Shown: piece after piece, positions 54,433 through 63,653 of the stretch
Position numbering within the stretch: position 1 is the first letter of the stretch
Layout: every line of letters begins with the position of its first letter
Origin: Peptoniphilus asaccharolyticus DSM 20463
GTDB taxonomy: Bacteria; Bacillota; Clostridia; Tissierellales; Peptoniphilaceae
NCBI RefSeq assembly: GCF_900176115.1
Contig: NZ_FWWR01000011.1
Span: 186,001-250,000 of the forward strand
Length of the DNA stretch: 64,000 nt
Direction of reading: 5' to 3'
Position numbers and translations under genes: made by a program
Notes under the pieces: generated by a model
Told to the model about the DNA's origin: nothing
What the model saw: only the letters and a program-made list of their open reading frames with translations
Databases searched by the model: none

Positions 54433-56223
54433 ATGAAATTAATATACAGAATAACAGAAACATTAAATAGAGCTAAGAATGCATTTAAAAGATATCCTAT
54501 TGTAATGGTATTTATAATTATTTCGGCATTATCTTTTATTGTGGTAATAGCTAAAGACCAATCTTTTTTGGGAAGTGCTAAAAATGAATTTACCAATCCT
54601 GCAAGATTTGCTTATTTCTTTCTATTGGCAGCAGTGATGACTATGTTTGTGAGCCTATTCTTTGAAGGACTTTCACAATCAGCAAAAAACCAAGAGAATA
54701 TAAATAGAAATAAACTTATAAAAATATCTGTAATAATAGTGTCTACTATATTTTTAATAGGAATAGGAAAAGCTACTTTGTTTTCAGATATAACTCTACT
54801 TGAGTTTGAAAATAAATATATCTACTTTGGTTTGATATTTGGGCTTGTGTGTGGATGTTTTTTTGCAGCTAAACTATTTTACCATTCTGATTTTATAGCA
54901 TATGTTATAAAGATATTTACAGCAGCTTTTATATCAGTTAGCTATTCAGTGATATTGCTCATTGGTCTATTTAGTATATATTTTGCAATAAATAGGTTGT
55001 TAGGAGTAGATATAAGTGAGAAAGTATATGCCTCAACATTTGTAATTTTAATGATGCCATTTAATGTTGGAATTTTCCTTTCAAATTATCCAAGAGCAAG
55101 TGCGTCATTTGACAACTATACATTGAGTAAACCAATAAAAGCTTTGATCATGTATATTTTAATACCGATTTTTATGGTTTACATAACTATACTCTATCTA
55201 TATTTTGCAAAAGTAATCATAATTTCAGAAATACCTAGAGGAATAATAGTTGAATTGGTACTTTGGTTTTCAATTCTTGAAGTGGCATTAATGTTTATTT
55301 TAGGAATGATAGAAGATTCAAATTTAGTTGAAAACTTTAAAAAGTATTTCCCAATTATTATATTGCCGATTTTAGGGATGATGTTTTATGCAATTATATT
55401 TAGAATAAGAGAATATGGAGTTACAGAGAATAGATTTTTTGTATTAGCAGCGGGTATTTTTACTACGCTTTCAAATTTGTACTATGTTTTTTACAGAAAG
55501 AATTCTAATATAACAGTGACTATAATATTAGCAGCTACAATTCTAATTTCAACTTTAGGACCAATAAATGGCTATAAAGTATCTGCAGAAAGCCAAAACA
55601 ATAGATTGGCAAAAATATTAGAGCGAAATAATATGTTGGTTAGAAGAGAGATAATTCCATCGTCAGATTTATCTGCTCAAGATAAGCTTGAAATAGTTCA
55701 AATAGTGGAATACATGACTAAAAAACATAGACCATGGGAATCGAAATATCTACCTAATGATTTTACAAATACTGATGAAAACTTTGAAAAGATATTTGGA
55801 TTTTCACATAAAAATTCGTTTGAGAGCAAAGATGATTTGAGTTATTACTATGAAGGAAATTCATCAATAGATTTGACGGGCTATTCAAGACTTATGCAAT
55901 TTGAAGTGTATTCAGATGTAGAAGAAAGCAACACAATAGGAAACTATAAACTTACAAATGAATCAGGAACAGTGATTGTAGAGTATAAAGATGGAAATCA
56001 ATATAAGAAGATATTTAGTTTCCAAATGAAAGATGTACTTGATAAGTTGAGAGTTTTAAAAGAGTCAAATGAATCTATAGTATTAGAAGATTTGAGTATC
56101 AAAGGAAGTTCTAAGGATATAGTATATAAAGTAGTGTTCACAGAATTGAATGAAAATACTATAAAGGACAGCGAAAGTATAAGATATATGAAATTCTATC
56201 TGATAACAGGAAATGTAAAATAG
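54433..56223 (+). CDS. DUF4153-type membrane protein
   Basis: The 596-residue protein has about 10 to 12 membrane segments in the first 390 residues (for example YPIVMVFIIISALSFIVVIA) and a soluble C-terminal part of about 200 residues. RBS is TTAGGAGGTCGT. The family, found in many Firmicutes, has no assigned function. It is monocistronic. The DUF4153 name rests on layout and overall look, not on catalytic residues. Confidence 0.75.
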   Translation: MKLIYRITETLNRAKNAFKRYPIVMVFIIISALSFIVVIAKDQSFLGSAKNEFTNPARFAYFFLLAAVMTMFVSLFFEGLSQSAKNQENINRNKLIKISVIIVSTIFLIGIGKATLFSDITLLEFENKYIYFGLIFGLVCGCFFAAKLFYHSDFIAYVIKIFTAAFISVSYSVILLIGLFSIYFAINRLLGVDISEKVYASTFVILMMPFNVGIFLSNYPRASASFDNYTLSKPIKALIMYILIPIFMVYITILYLYFAKVIIISEIPRGIIVELVLWFSILEVALMFILGMIEDSNLVENFKKYFPIIILPILGMMFYAIIFRIREYGVTENRFFVLAAGIFTTLSNLYYVFYRKNSNITVTIILAATILISTLGPINGYKVSAESQNNRLAKILERNNMLVRREIIPSSDLSAQDKLEIVQIVEYMTKKHRPWESKYLPNDFTNTDENFEKIFGFSHKNSFESKDDLSYYYEGNSSIDLTGYSRLMQFEVYSDVEESNTIGNYKLTNESGTVIVEYKDGNQYKKIFSFQMKDVLDKLRVLKESNESIVLEDLSIKGSSKDIVYKVVFTELNENTIKDSESIRYMKFYLITGNVK

Positions 56224-56246
56224 AGAGTAAAATCTCTATTTTTTTA
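56221..56246 (+). terminator. terminator after the DUF4153 gene
   Basis: TAGAGA-gtaaaa-TCTCTA then TTTTTTT, overlapping the stop codon. Confidence 0.7.
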
Positions 56247-56287
56247 TTAAGAAAACTAATAATGAAAATATATAAGTTGGAGGATAA

Positions 56288-57169
56288 ATGTATTACACAA
56301 CATTAAATGATTATTTAAAAGAAAAATTTGGCTCAAAAGTTATAAAATTATCTTTAGATGGTCACAACTCTTGTCCGAATAGAAATAATAATCAAGGCGG
56401 TTGTATATTTTGTTCGTCAAGAGGTGCCGGAGAGTTTACATCAGGACACTTAACAATAAGAGAGCAAGTTGAATTTCAAAAGAGCTTTATGGCCAAGAAG
56501 TGGAAGTCGGATAAATATATAGCGTATTTCCAAAATTTTACCAACACATACGGAGATATAAACCGGCTAAAGAAAATGTATAATGAAATCATAGATATGG
56601 ATGGCATAGTTGGACTTGCAATAGCGACGAGAGCAGATTGTCTAAGTGATGAAGTCATGGAGATGTTAGAGGACTTAAATAAAAAGACATTTCTTTGGTT
56701 AGAGCTTGGGCTTCAAACGGTAAATGAGGAGACTATAAAACTTATAAATAGAGGCTACTCTCATAAAGTGTTTGAGGAAGGAGTTAGCAAGTTAAAAAAA
56801 GCCAATATAAGATTTTTGACTCATGTGATTTATGGACTGCCGTATGAAACCAGAGAAGATTATTTAAATACACTTGAATATGTGTGTGAAATTAAACCAT
56901 TTGGAGTTAAATTTCACTCTCTATACATTCAAAGAGATTCTAAGCTGTTTGATTTCTATTTGGAGAAAGAAATAAAGCTTATAACCAAAGATGAGTATGT
57001 GCAGATGGTTTGTGATTCGCTTGAAAGATTGCCAAAAGATATTGTAGTCCATAGAATTACAGGTGACCCAGATAGGAAACTTCACATCGCGCCTATGTGG
57101 TGTAGAGATAAGTTAAAAATGATTTCTGAAATACATTCAGAGTTGAAAAGACGTAAATTTAATAAATGA
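56288..57169 (+). CDS. TIGR01212-family radical SAM protein (YhcC-like)
   Basis: The 293-residue protein has the cluster ligands CPNRNNNQGGCIFCSSRGAG near residue 28, the SAM region YFQNFTNTYGDINRL near 82 and family motifs LGLQTVNEETIKLINRGYS near 145 and HVIYGLPYETREDYLNTLEY near 180. The start follows TTGGAGGATAA. The reaction of the family is not established. Confidence 0.92.
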   Translation: MYYTTLNDYLKEKFGSKVIKLSLDGHNSCPNRNNNQGGCIFCSSRGAGEFTSGHLTIREQVEFQKSFMAKKWKSDKYIAYFQNFTNTYGDINRLKKMYNEIIDMDGIVGLAIATRADCLSDEVMEMLEDLNKKTFLWLELGLQTVNEETIKLINRGYSHKVFEEGVSKLKKANIRFLTHVIYGLPYETREDYLNTLEYVCEIKPFGVKFHSLYIQRDSKLFDFYLEKEIKLITKDEYVQMVCDSLERLPKDIVVHRITGDPDRKLHIAPMWCRDKLKMISEIHSELKRRKFNK

Positions 57170-57227
57170 TATTTAATTTTAAAAATAAAAATTGTGATAT
57201 AATAATTTTCATAAGAAGGTGACATTA

Positions 57228-57983
57228 ATGATAGTAATAAAAACTAAGGACGAAATAAAAAAAATGCAAGTAGCTGGTAAATTGCTTGCTGAAGTACATC
57301 ATAATTTAAGAGAACAAATTAAACCTGGAGTTAAAACAATAGAACTTGATAGATTTGTAGAAAAATTTTTGAAAGATAGAGGAGCATATCCTGAGCAAAA
57401 AGGATACCAAGGATATCCATACTCAATTTGTGCATCTGTTAATGATGAAATTTGTCATGGTTTCCCAGGGGAATATGTATTAAAAGATGGCGACATAATA
57501 ACAGTAGACATGGTTGTCAACGTAGACGGTTGGTTAGCAGATTCTGCTTGGAGTTATACTGTTGGAAATGTGAGTGACGAAGCTCAAAAACTTTTAGATG
57601 TAACTCGTGAATGTATGTATAAGGGAATTGAAAAAGCTGTCATAGGAAATAGACTTGGAGATATAGGACATGCCATACAAACTTATGCAGAAGAAAATGG
57701 ATATTCTGTAGTAAGAGAATTTGTAGGACACGGAATAGGAAGAGATATGCACGAAGATCCACAAGTTCTACACTATGGAAAACCTGGAAGAGGAACTAGA
57801 ATACAAGAGGGAATGGTATTTACTGTAGAACCTATGATAAATATGGGTAGACACGAATTAACTCTTGATGATAATGGCTGGACAGCAAGGACTCTTGATC
57901 ATTCTTTATCAGCACAGTACGAACATCAAATTGCAATAACTGAAGACGGACCTATTATCATCACTGACCAAGGAGATTGTTAA
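57228..57983 (+). CDS. map: methionine aminopeptidase type I
   Basis: The ATG at 57228, seven bases after AGAAGGTG, is preferred to the GTG at 57219 which is part of that ribosome site. The 251-residue enzyme removes N-terminal Met. Ligands are seen in SVNDEICHGFPG near residue 75, VDMVVNVDGWLADSAW near 97, VGHGIGRDMHEDPQV near 172 and FTVEPM near 205. It would act with the deformylase-like protein in protein maturation. Confidence 0.96.
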   Translation: MIVIKTKDEIKKMQVAGKLLAEVHHNLREQIKPGVKTIELDRFVEKFLKDRGAYPEQKGYQGYPYSICASVNDEICHGFPGEYVLKDGDIITVDMVVNVDGWLADSAWSYTVGNVSDEAQKLLDVTRECMYKGIEKAVIGNRLGDIGHAIQTYAEENGYSVVREFVGHGIGRDMHEDPQVLHYGKPGRGTRIQEGMVFTVEPMINMGRHELTLDDNGWTARTLDHSLSAQYEHQIAITEDGPIIITDQGDC

Positions 57984-57996
57984 ACAGGGTGATTTT

Positions 57997-58653
57997 ATTA
58001 AAAGAGAAGTAGTAGTTTATTCTTTTAAGGAGCAAGTTTTAAACGCAGTAACTCATTGGATAGGATTTATACTTGGAATTGTGGGACTAGTTTTTTTAAT
58101 TATTTTAGGATTAAAGAATAACTCAACAATACAAGTTGTAGGATTTTCAATTTACGGTGGATGTCTGATATTTTTGTATTTAAGCTCAGCAATATACCAT
58201 ACAGTTCCAAATGAAAAAGCAAAGAGAGTGCTTAGAATTTTTGACCACTGTTCAATATTTATATTTATTGGAGGAACTTACACTCCAATAATACTATTGT
58301 CATTGGATGGAGCGATGAGAGTTGTAATGCTTTCTTTTATATGGTTGATATGCTTGGGAGGAATAGCTTTTAAGATTTTTACTTTGGGTAAATTTTCTAA
58401 ATTTGATAAATTATCTTTAGGCATTTATTTGGGATTGGGTTGGATTTCAATTTTTTTAATAAGGGCAATTTATCTAACTACTTCATTTAAATTTGTATTT
58501 TGTTTGGTATTGGGAGGACTTCTCTATTCTATAGGGGCTGTTTTTTACGCAAACAAAAAAATTCCGTATAATCATGCAATTTGGCATGTCTTTGTATTGT
58601 TGGCAAGCGTAGCACATTTTGTAGGCATTTTAGATGCCTATGCATTAGTTTAA
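57997..58653 (+). CDS. hemolysin III (TrhA/YqfA) family membrane protein with probable ATT start
   Basis: The first canonical start (GTG 58081) would remove half of the first membrane helix and the conserved [12 protein letters not shown] motif. The same frame extends upstream as [20 protein letters not shown], the usual N-terminus of this family, to an ATT at 57997 preceded by AGGGTGA with four-base spacing. No ATG, GTG or TTG occurs in the open frame. From ATT the protein has 218 residues, seven helices, and motifs SSAIYH and [15 protein letters not shown]. The function (PAQR-like) is unclear despite the hemolysin name. Confidence 0.8.
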   Translation: MKREVVVYSFKEQVLNAVTHWIGFILGIVGLVFLIILGLKNNSTIQVVGFSIYGGCLIFLYLSSAIYHTVPNEKAKRVLRIFDHCSIFIFIGGTYTPIILLSLDGAMRVVMLSFIWLICLGGIAFKIFTLGKFSKFDKLSLGIYLGLGWISIFLIRAIYLTTSFKFVFCLVLGGLLYSIGAVFYANKKIPYNHAIWHVFVLLASVAHFVGILDAYALV

Positions 58654-58670
58654 ATAAAGAGGAGATTAAT

Positions 58671-59270
58671 ATGTTAGAACAAATAAGAGAACCTAATAAA
58701 GGCGAAGAAATAGCAATTTTAAATACAAACCATGGAGCAATAAAAATAAGACTTTTTGAAGAAGCAGCTCCAAAAACTGTTGAGAATTTTAAAGGACTTA
58801 TCAATAAAGGTTACTACAATGGAATTATATTCCACAGAGTTATAGATAACTTTATGATTCAAGGTGGAGACCCAACTGGTACAGGAATGGGCGGAGAAAG
58901 TATCTTTGGTAAGAAGTTTGAAGATGAAATAAATTTAAACTTCAGAAATTTTAGAGGTGCGCTTTCAATGGCAAATGCCGGACCGAACACAAATGGTTCT
59001 CAATTTTTTATAGTACAAGCAGGACCTGTTTCAGCAGATGTAATATCTCAAATGAGATCAGCTGGTCCTCAAAAAGGATATCCTGATGAAATAGTTGATG
59101 TATATGAAAATTTAGGTGGAACTTTTTGGTTAGATGGAAAGCATACAGTTTTTGGACAAGTGTTTGAAGGAATGGAAGTTGTAGACGAAATAGCATCTTT
59201 AAAAGTTGACTTTAGAGATAAACCAATTGAAGATGTAGTGATAAAAAGTGCTGAAATAGCAATTTTCTAA
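58671..59270 (+). CDS. cyclophilin-type peptidyl-prolyl isomerase
   Basis: The ATG at 58671 after GAGGAGATTAAT is chosen; a longer frame from 58581 overlaps the upstream gene. The 199-residue cytoplasmic protein has [20 protein letters not shown] near residue 33, [14 protein letters not shown] near 62, [20 protein letters not shown] near 98 and [11 protein letters not shown] near 158. The catalytic arginine (FHRV) is present. An insert between 115 and 150 is typical of clostridial forms. Confidence 0.95.
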   Translation: MLEQIREPNKGEEIAILNTNHGAIKIRLFEEAAPKTVENFKGLINKGYYNGIIFHRVIDNFMIQGGDPTGTGMGGESIFGKKFEDEINLNFRNFRGALSMANAGPNTNGSQFFIVQAGPVSADVISQMRSAGPQKGYPDEIVDVYENLGGTFWLDGKHTVFGQVFEGMEVVDEIASLKVDFRDKPIEDVVIKSAEIAIF

Positions 59271-59294
59271 TAAGAAATATTTATATTAGTTTAT

Positions 59295-59333
59295 AAAGAC
59301 AAATCTTAAATATTAAAAGATTTGTCTTTTTTT
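59295..59333 (+). terminator. terminator after the cyclophilin gene
   Basis: AAAGACAAATCTT and AAGATTTGTCTTT form a 13-bp stem followed by a T run. IS30 copy D is inserted about 32 bases further on. Confidence 0.85.
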
Positions 59334-59364
59334 AGTGTCTTAAAACAAACATAAATTTACTATT

Positions 59365-60481
59365 GACGAATTGTCAAATCAAATGCAACACCTATGGTAA
59401 GAGACCAAAAAGTTCTTCTTTAGGTGTTTTATATTTTATACATTTTCTAGGTCTATTATTCATTAAACTTAAGTTATAATTTAATTCATCAATATTCACT
59501 TCTGATAAATCCATACCCTTAGGATAAAACTCCCTCAAAAGTCCGTTACTATTTTCATTTGTACCTTTTTGCCATGCACAATAGGGATCACAAAAATAAG
59601 TTTTGCATCCTAATTCTTTTTCTATTTTCTCAAATTCTGAAAATTCTTTACCTCTATCAAAGGTTATTGTTTTTACTAATTCTTTTGGATAATCTTTTAA
59701 TGCATTTATTATTGCTGGTGTTACGCTTTCCGACTTTCTATTTTCTAACTAGGATTGCTATATAATATCTAGATTTTCTTTCTGCTAAAGTTACGAAACA
59801 ACATCTACTTTTCCTTTTATTGATCTAATCTGCCTGATTCCACTGTATCTGCTTCCCAGTGGCCTAATTCTTGCCTTCTGTATATCTCTTTAGGTCTTTT
59901 CTTAATTGTTCTACCTTTATCATTGAATTTTCCTCTTTTTCTGCTGGCCTTTTAAATTTAGCTTTTCTTCTCAAATTTTTCATACTAGTTTTTGGCAGCT
60001 TTTTGGCGTGTATCATTCTATATATCGTTGATGTAGATGGTAATTCATGAATCTCATTTGTGTTTCTATTTGATATTTGTTCAGGGGACCAATGTTCGTT
60101 AATCTTTACAGTTAAATAATCAATAACATCTTTAGAAAATTTACTTTTTCTATGGCAGTCTTTTCTTCTATCAATATATTTATCATTTGCCTTTATCGGA
60201 AAGTACTTAGTGTAACTTCCCCTACTAACTTTTATCTTAGATGAATTTCTTTTAATTTCTCTAGATATTGTACTAGGTGACCTTTTAAGTGCTTGTGCAA
60301 TTTTCCTTATACTCATTCCTAAATTTAAAAATTGGTAAATACAAGATCTTTCTTCTATGGTAAGATGGTTATAGCTCATAGTTAATCACTCCTTTTAATA
60401 TGTTTTGTTTGGTCACTTACATATTAACACAGCTGATTAGCTATGAGTTTATTTATGTTGCACTTGTTATGATAAATTATC
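59365..60481 (-). mobile_element. IS30-family insertion sequence, copy D (decayed)
   Basis: The inverted repeats match the other copies; a TATT direct repeat flanks it (59361-59364 and 60482-60485). Length is 1117 bp because of small insertions and deletions. Confidence 0.94.
59392..60379 (-). pseudogene. IS30-family transposase, frameshifted (copy D)
   Basis: The N-terminal 150 or so codons (to about 59935) are intact with the HTH; single-base changes near 59937 (deletion), 59820 (insertion) and 59745 (insertion) break the catalytic half. Its start is identical to that of copies A and B. Confidence 0.93.
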
Positions 60482-60531
60482 TATTAAAAAAGATATGTAA
60501 AAGAATAAACTTTAAAAAGAAATTATGAATA

Positions 60532-60669
60532 TTATATTGTACAAAAACATAAATTAAAAAAAATAAAGAAGACTTCTAATAATGTGTAGAATAATCTATT
60601 TATTTGCTGAAAAGCTACAGTTGCTTTTTCTATATCTTGCCAAATTATAAAACTAAGAAATTTTTTCAC
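60532..60669 (-). CDS. small hypothetical protein (45 aa)
   Basis: A GTG start follows AGGTGTTGTT. The product starts MKKFLSFIIWQDIEKATVAF, then has a hydrophobic tail LFYTLLEVFFIFFNLCF. It lies directly downstream of a decayed gene in the same direction. Family unknown; the short length could itself be a truncation. Confidence 0.4.
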   Translation of the reverse strand: MKKFLSFIIWQDIEKATVAFQQINRLFYTLLEVFFIFFNLCFCTI

Positions 60670-60678
60670 AACAACACC

Positions 60679-61025
60679 TCAAATTTGATTGCTATACAAT
60701 TCTGTTCCGTAGTGTTCAGATGAAAAATTAGAGTCTAAAAAAATTGAAAAGAAAGGCACCATTTTATTATATGTATCATCAGTTTGGATAGGTTTGGGTA
60801 GATTTAAAATGAATTCTATAAATTCTTTGCTGACGTCACCGACAATTATAGTTTCAAATTCAGATTTTTCATTTTTCCAAAATATAGTGCTTGAGATATA
60901 GCATATTCTTCATCTGCAAAACAACGTATTTCAAATTTACTACTGCAAATTAAATAAGGTTTTATTATAGACTTGTAAACTTCGTTAGTATCATATTTCC
61001 AATAATCAAAGGGAATAGCTTTCAT
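60679..61025 (-). pseudogene. decayed gene of unknown family (two frameshifts)
   Basis: AAAGAGGTGTTTATC precedes ATG, and the first 50 codons read MKAIPFDYWKYDTNEVYKSI and onward to AISQALYFGK. After a homopolymer shift in the A run near 60877 the protein continues SEFETIIVGDVSKEFIEFIL, and after a T-run shift near 60740 it ends SSEHYGTELYSNQI. Restoring both gives about 115 residues with no recognisable family. A single sequencing artefact at each homopolymer cannot be excluded. Confidence 0.55.
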
Positions 61026-61167
61026 GATAAACACCTCTTTGTAAACATTATATAACTCAAAAAGTAATAGGCAAGAGTGAGTGAGGTGTATTGAAAGATA
61101 AAAAGATTTAACTTTCAGCCACTTTGTATTAATATTTAAAGTACTAAGGAAAGGGATATGAGGTTTT

Positions 61168-61578
61168 ATGATTAGAAAAATAGTTAGGGACACTTTGTTT
61201 TTAAGACAAAAATCTGAAAGGGCAACTAAAGAAGATGTTCAGATAATAGAGGATTTAAAAGATACTTTAAAGGCTAATAGCGATAGATGCGTTGGTATGG
61301 CGGCCAATATGATAGGTTATAAAAAGAATATCATAATAGTTTCTATGGGTATTATAGACGTTGTGATGGTGAATCCAGTTATAAAGACAAAATCAAAACC
61401 GTACAATACGGAAGAAGGTTGTCTATCTCTTGACGGAGTGAGAAGTACATTGAGATATGACGAAATAGAAGTTGAGTATGAAGATGTAAATTTTAAAAAG
61501 AGAGTTCAAAAATACAATGGATTTATTGCTCAGACAATTCAACATGAGATGGATCATTTGAACGGAATTTTAATATAG
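61168..61578 (+). CDS. def: peptide deformylase-like protein
   Basis: The 136-residue protein has motif 1 as VGMAANMIG near residue 42 (typical enzymes have GxGxAAxQ), motif 2 EEGCLSL near 87 and motif 3 QHEMDHLNG near 125. The Cys and two His metal ligands and the Glu are present, but the oxyanion glutamine is methionine. It is shorter than most deformylases (about 150-190 aa). No strong ribosome site precedes ATG. It is either a divergent enzyme or a specialised homologue. Confidence 0.85.
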   Translation: MIRKIVRDTLFLRQKSERATKEDVQIIEDLKDTLKANSDRCVGMAANMIGYKKNIIIVSMGIIDVVMVNPVIKTKSKPYNTEEGCLSLDGVRSTLRYDEIEVEYEDVNFKKRVQKYNGFIAQTIQHEMDHLNGILI

Positions 61579-61591
61579 AAGAGGAGTTGTT

Positions 61592-61903
61592 ATGAACAAG
61601 TGTAGAATTACGGTTGTAAAGGTTACGAAACATAAGGACTTGATGGAAAAGTATGAGAACCCAATTGAAAATGCATGTGATATGAAAGAGGGACAAGTTT
61701 TTATAGCAAATGGATGGGAGAAACCTGATGGAATGTGTGAAAGTGCTTGGCAGAGTATGTCTGCGTTTGTAATGACCTTAGCTCATGGTGGTAAAAATAT
61801 CTACAGTGGTTGGATGAAAAATGAAAAGTCTGCCATGATTTCTTGTAATGATGGATTTAGACCGGTGAGTTTTTTAATAGAAGCTTTGGATGAAGAAATA
61901 TAA
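61592..61903 (+). CDS. TIGR04076-family protein
   Basis: The 103-residue protein begins NKCRITVVKVTKHKDLMEKY and has the family cysteines and aromatic residues in MCESAWQSMSAFVMTLAHGG, ending with a conserved DGFRPVSF segment. AGAGGAGTTGTT precedes ATG and it follows the deformylase-like gene by 13 bases. The function is unknown; a metal or small ligand site is possible from its conserved Cys. Confidence 0.85.
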   Translation: MNKCRITVVKVTKHKDLMEKYENPIENACDMKEGQVFIANGWEKPDGMCESAWQSMSAFVMTLAHGGKNIYSGWMKNEKSAMISCNDGFRPVSFLIEALDEEI

Positions 61904-61914
61904 TTTAATAAATA

Positions 61915-61938
61915 AAAACCAGCTGGAGGGCTGGTTTT
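61915..61938. terminator. bidirectional terminator
   Basis: AAAACCAGC-tggag-GGCTGGTTTT, between the TIGR04076 gene and the convergent MltG-like gene. Confidence 0.85.
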
Positions 61939-62620
61939 ATTTTGGTTCTAAAGTTTGACCTGTTAATTTTTCTATTATTCTAACTACTTTTGAAGGAGTT
62001 GCTATTGTATATTTACCAGGTTTGAAACTATTTTCTACACCCAAGCTTTTGCATTGTTGTTCAAAAGCTTCTTCTGATTTTATAGCTCCAATATTTAAAA
62101 GTTTTTTGCCAACTACTTGATAGTTCTCTCCTTCTACTATTTCAAAATCATATTCTCTATACGTTGAGTTTGTCAGCTGCATAAGTGTATCTAGAACTTT
62201 AGTATCTTTCTTAAAGGAATAAGTTCCACTCACAAAAGAGTTGTAAAGGCCCATATCATTTACCATGACTTTAAAAGCCTCAACATCTTTTATCAAATCT
62301 TTTTCCAATAGGGAGTTTGCTATAGATTCAACAGATTCATTTTCTGAAATGTTCACGGTAACCATATCTTTTTTATCATCTACCACAACAGGGATTGGAG
62401 ACTCTATTGGCTCGCCATTTTTTGTGGCAATTAAATCATTTTTAATTTTTTTTACTTCGTCAAATATAGAAAAGCTTGCATTGCTACGAGTGGTGCTTTC
62501 TATATAAAGTGCATCATATCTCCATTTTATAATTAAAATTAACATACATAGTATTAGAATTAATGCTATGAATCGTAACACTTTATGAAAAAAATCTGTT
62601 AAATTTCTGAATATTCCCAA
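61937..62620 (-). CDS. MltG-like membrane protein lacking a catalytic domain
   Basis: The 227-residue protein has an N-terminal membrane helix (FIALILILCMLILIIKW) and an extracellular part with two YceG-type LysM-like repeats (TVNISENESVESIANSLLEK near 88 and FEIVEGENYQVVGKKLLNIG near 158). It stops after SKVVRIIEKLTGQ and has no domain with the catalytic Glu motif of endolytic transglycosylase MltG, which is normally 340 or more residues. It is divergent from the RluA gene. Confidence 0.7.
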   Translation of the reverse strand: MGIFRNLTDFFHKVLRFIALILILCMLILIIKWRYDALYIESTTRSNASFSIFDEVKKIKNDLIATKNGEPIESPIPVVVDDKKDMVTVNISENESVESIANSLLEKDLIKDVEAFKVMVNDMGLYNSFVSGTYSFKKDTKVLDTLMQLTNSTYREYDFEIVEGENYQVVGKKLLNIGAIKSEEAFEQQCKSLGVENSFKPGKYTIATPSKVVRIIEKLTGQTLEPK

Positions 62621-62689
62621 TTTGAATTAATCCTCTTTTCTAAAATATTTATGTTATCATTATAACAGAAATATACAGAGGGTGGAAAT

Positions 62690-63652
62690 ATGCAAACTAT
62701 TTTAATAAATAAGAATGACGCAGGGCAGAGAATAGATAGATTTTTAAAAAAATATTTTGAAAAAGCTAATTTATCTTTTATATACAAAAATTTGAGAAAA
62801 AAGAACATAGTTGTAAATAAGAAAAAAGTTGTGCCGGAATTTATTTTAAGCGAAGGAGATAAGATAGATCTTTTTCTAAGTGATGATACTATCAAAAAAT
62901 TCCAAACGGGAGAAAAAGAATTAAGACGTGGTAAAAACTATCCGATAGTAATTTACGAAGATGAAAATATAATTCTAATGAACAAACCGGCTGGGATTTT
63001 GTCGCATAATGATTCAAAAGCATTTGAAAAGAATATGGTTGATATGATGGTGGATTATTTAATTGCCAGAGGAGAATATGTTCCGCGAGTGGAAAATTCA
63101 TTTAGACCGGCAATTTGTAATAGACTTGATAGAAACACTTCAGGAATAATAATCGGGGCTAAAAATGCCAATAGTTTGAGAATTATAAATGATGCTATAA
63201 AGAAGCACAATGTTGATAAATTCTACACGACTCTAGTGTACGGAGAGGTGAAAGCTGATTTTAAAGATGTCAGCAAACTGGTAAAAGATGAAAAAAATAA
63301 TAAGGTGAGAGTATCTAAAACAGAGGGCAAAGATTCTATAACTGAATTTAGTGTAGTTAAATCGGAGGAGTATTCACTTCTTTCTGTAAAGCTTATAACA
63401 GGTAGAACTCACCAGATAAGAACAGTTCTAAAGTCTAAAGGATTTCCAATTGTTGGAGACATAAAATATGGAAATGAGCGTATAAATAGAAAGTTTTTAG
63501 AGAAATATGGATACAAATCACAGTTCCTGCACAACAACAAAATTGTATTTGGGAATTTAGAAGGAGATTTAAGTTATCTAAAAGGTAAAATATTTGAAGT
63601 TGATTTACCGGAAAAAGAAAGCAAGATAGTAAAAGATATTTTTGGAGATTGA
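62690..63652 (+). CDS. RluA-family 23S rRNA pseudouridine synthase
   Basis: The 320-residue protein has an N-terminal S4 domain (RIDRFLKKYFEKANLSFIYK), the catalytic Asp in CNRLDRNTSGIIIGAKN near residue 145 and the RTHQIR segment near 240. This is the RluC/RluD type, and the precise site cannot be told. GAGGGTGGAAAT precedes ATG. It is followed after one base by the next gene. Confidence 0.94.
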   Translation: MQTILINKNDAGQRIDRFLKKYFEKANLSFIYKNLRKKNIVVNKKKVVPEFILSEGDKIDLFLSDDTIKKFQTGEKELRRGKNYPIVIYEDENIILMNKPAGILSHNDSKAFEKNMVDMMVDYLIARGEYVPRVENSFRPAICNRLDRNTSGIIIGAKNANSLRIINDAIKKHNVDKFYTTLVYGEVKADFKDVSKLVKDEKNNKVRVSKTEGKDSITEFSVVKSEEYSLLSVKLITGRTHQIRTVLKSKGFPIVGDIKYGNERINRKFLEKYGYKSQFLHNNKIVFGNLEGDLSYLKGKIFEVDLPEKESKIVKDIFGD

Positions 63653-63653
63653 T

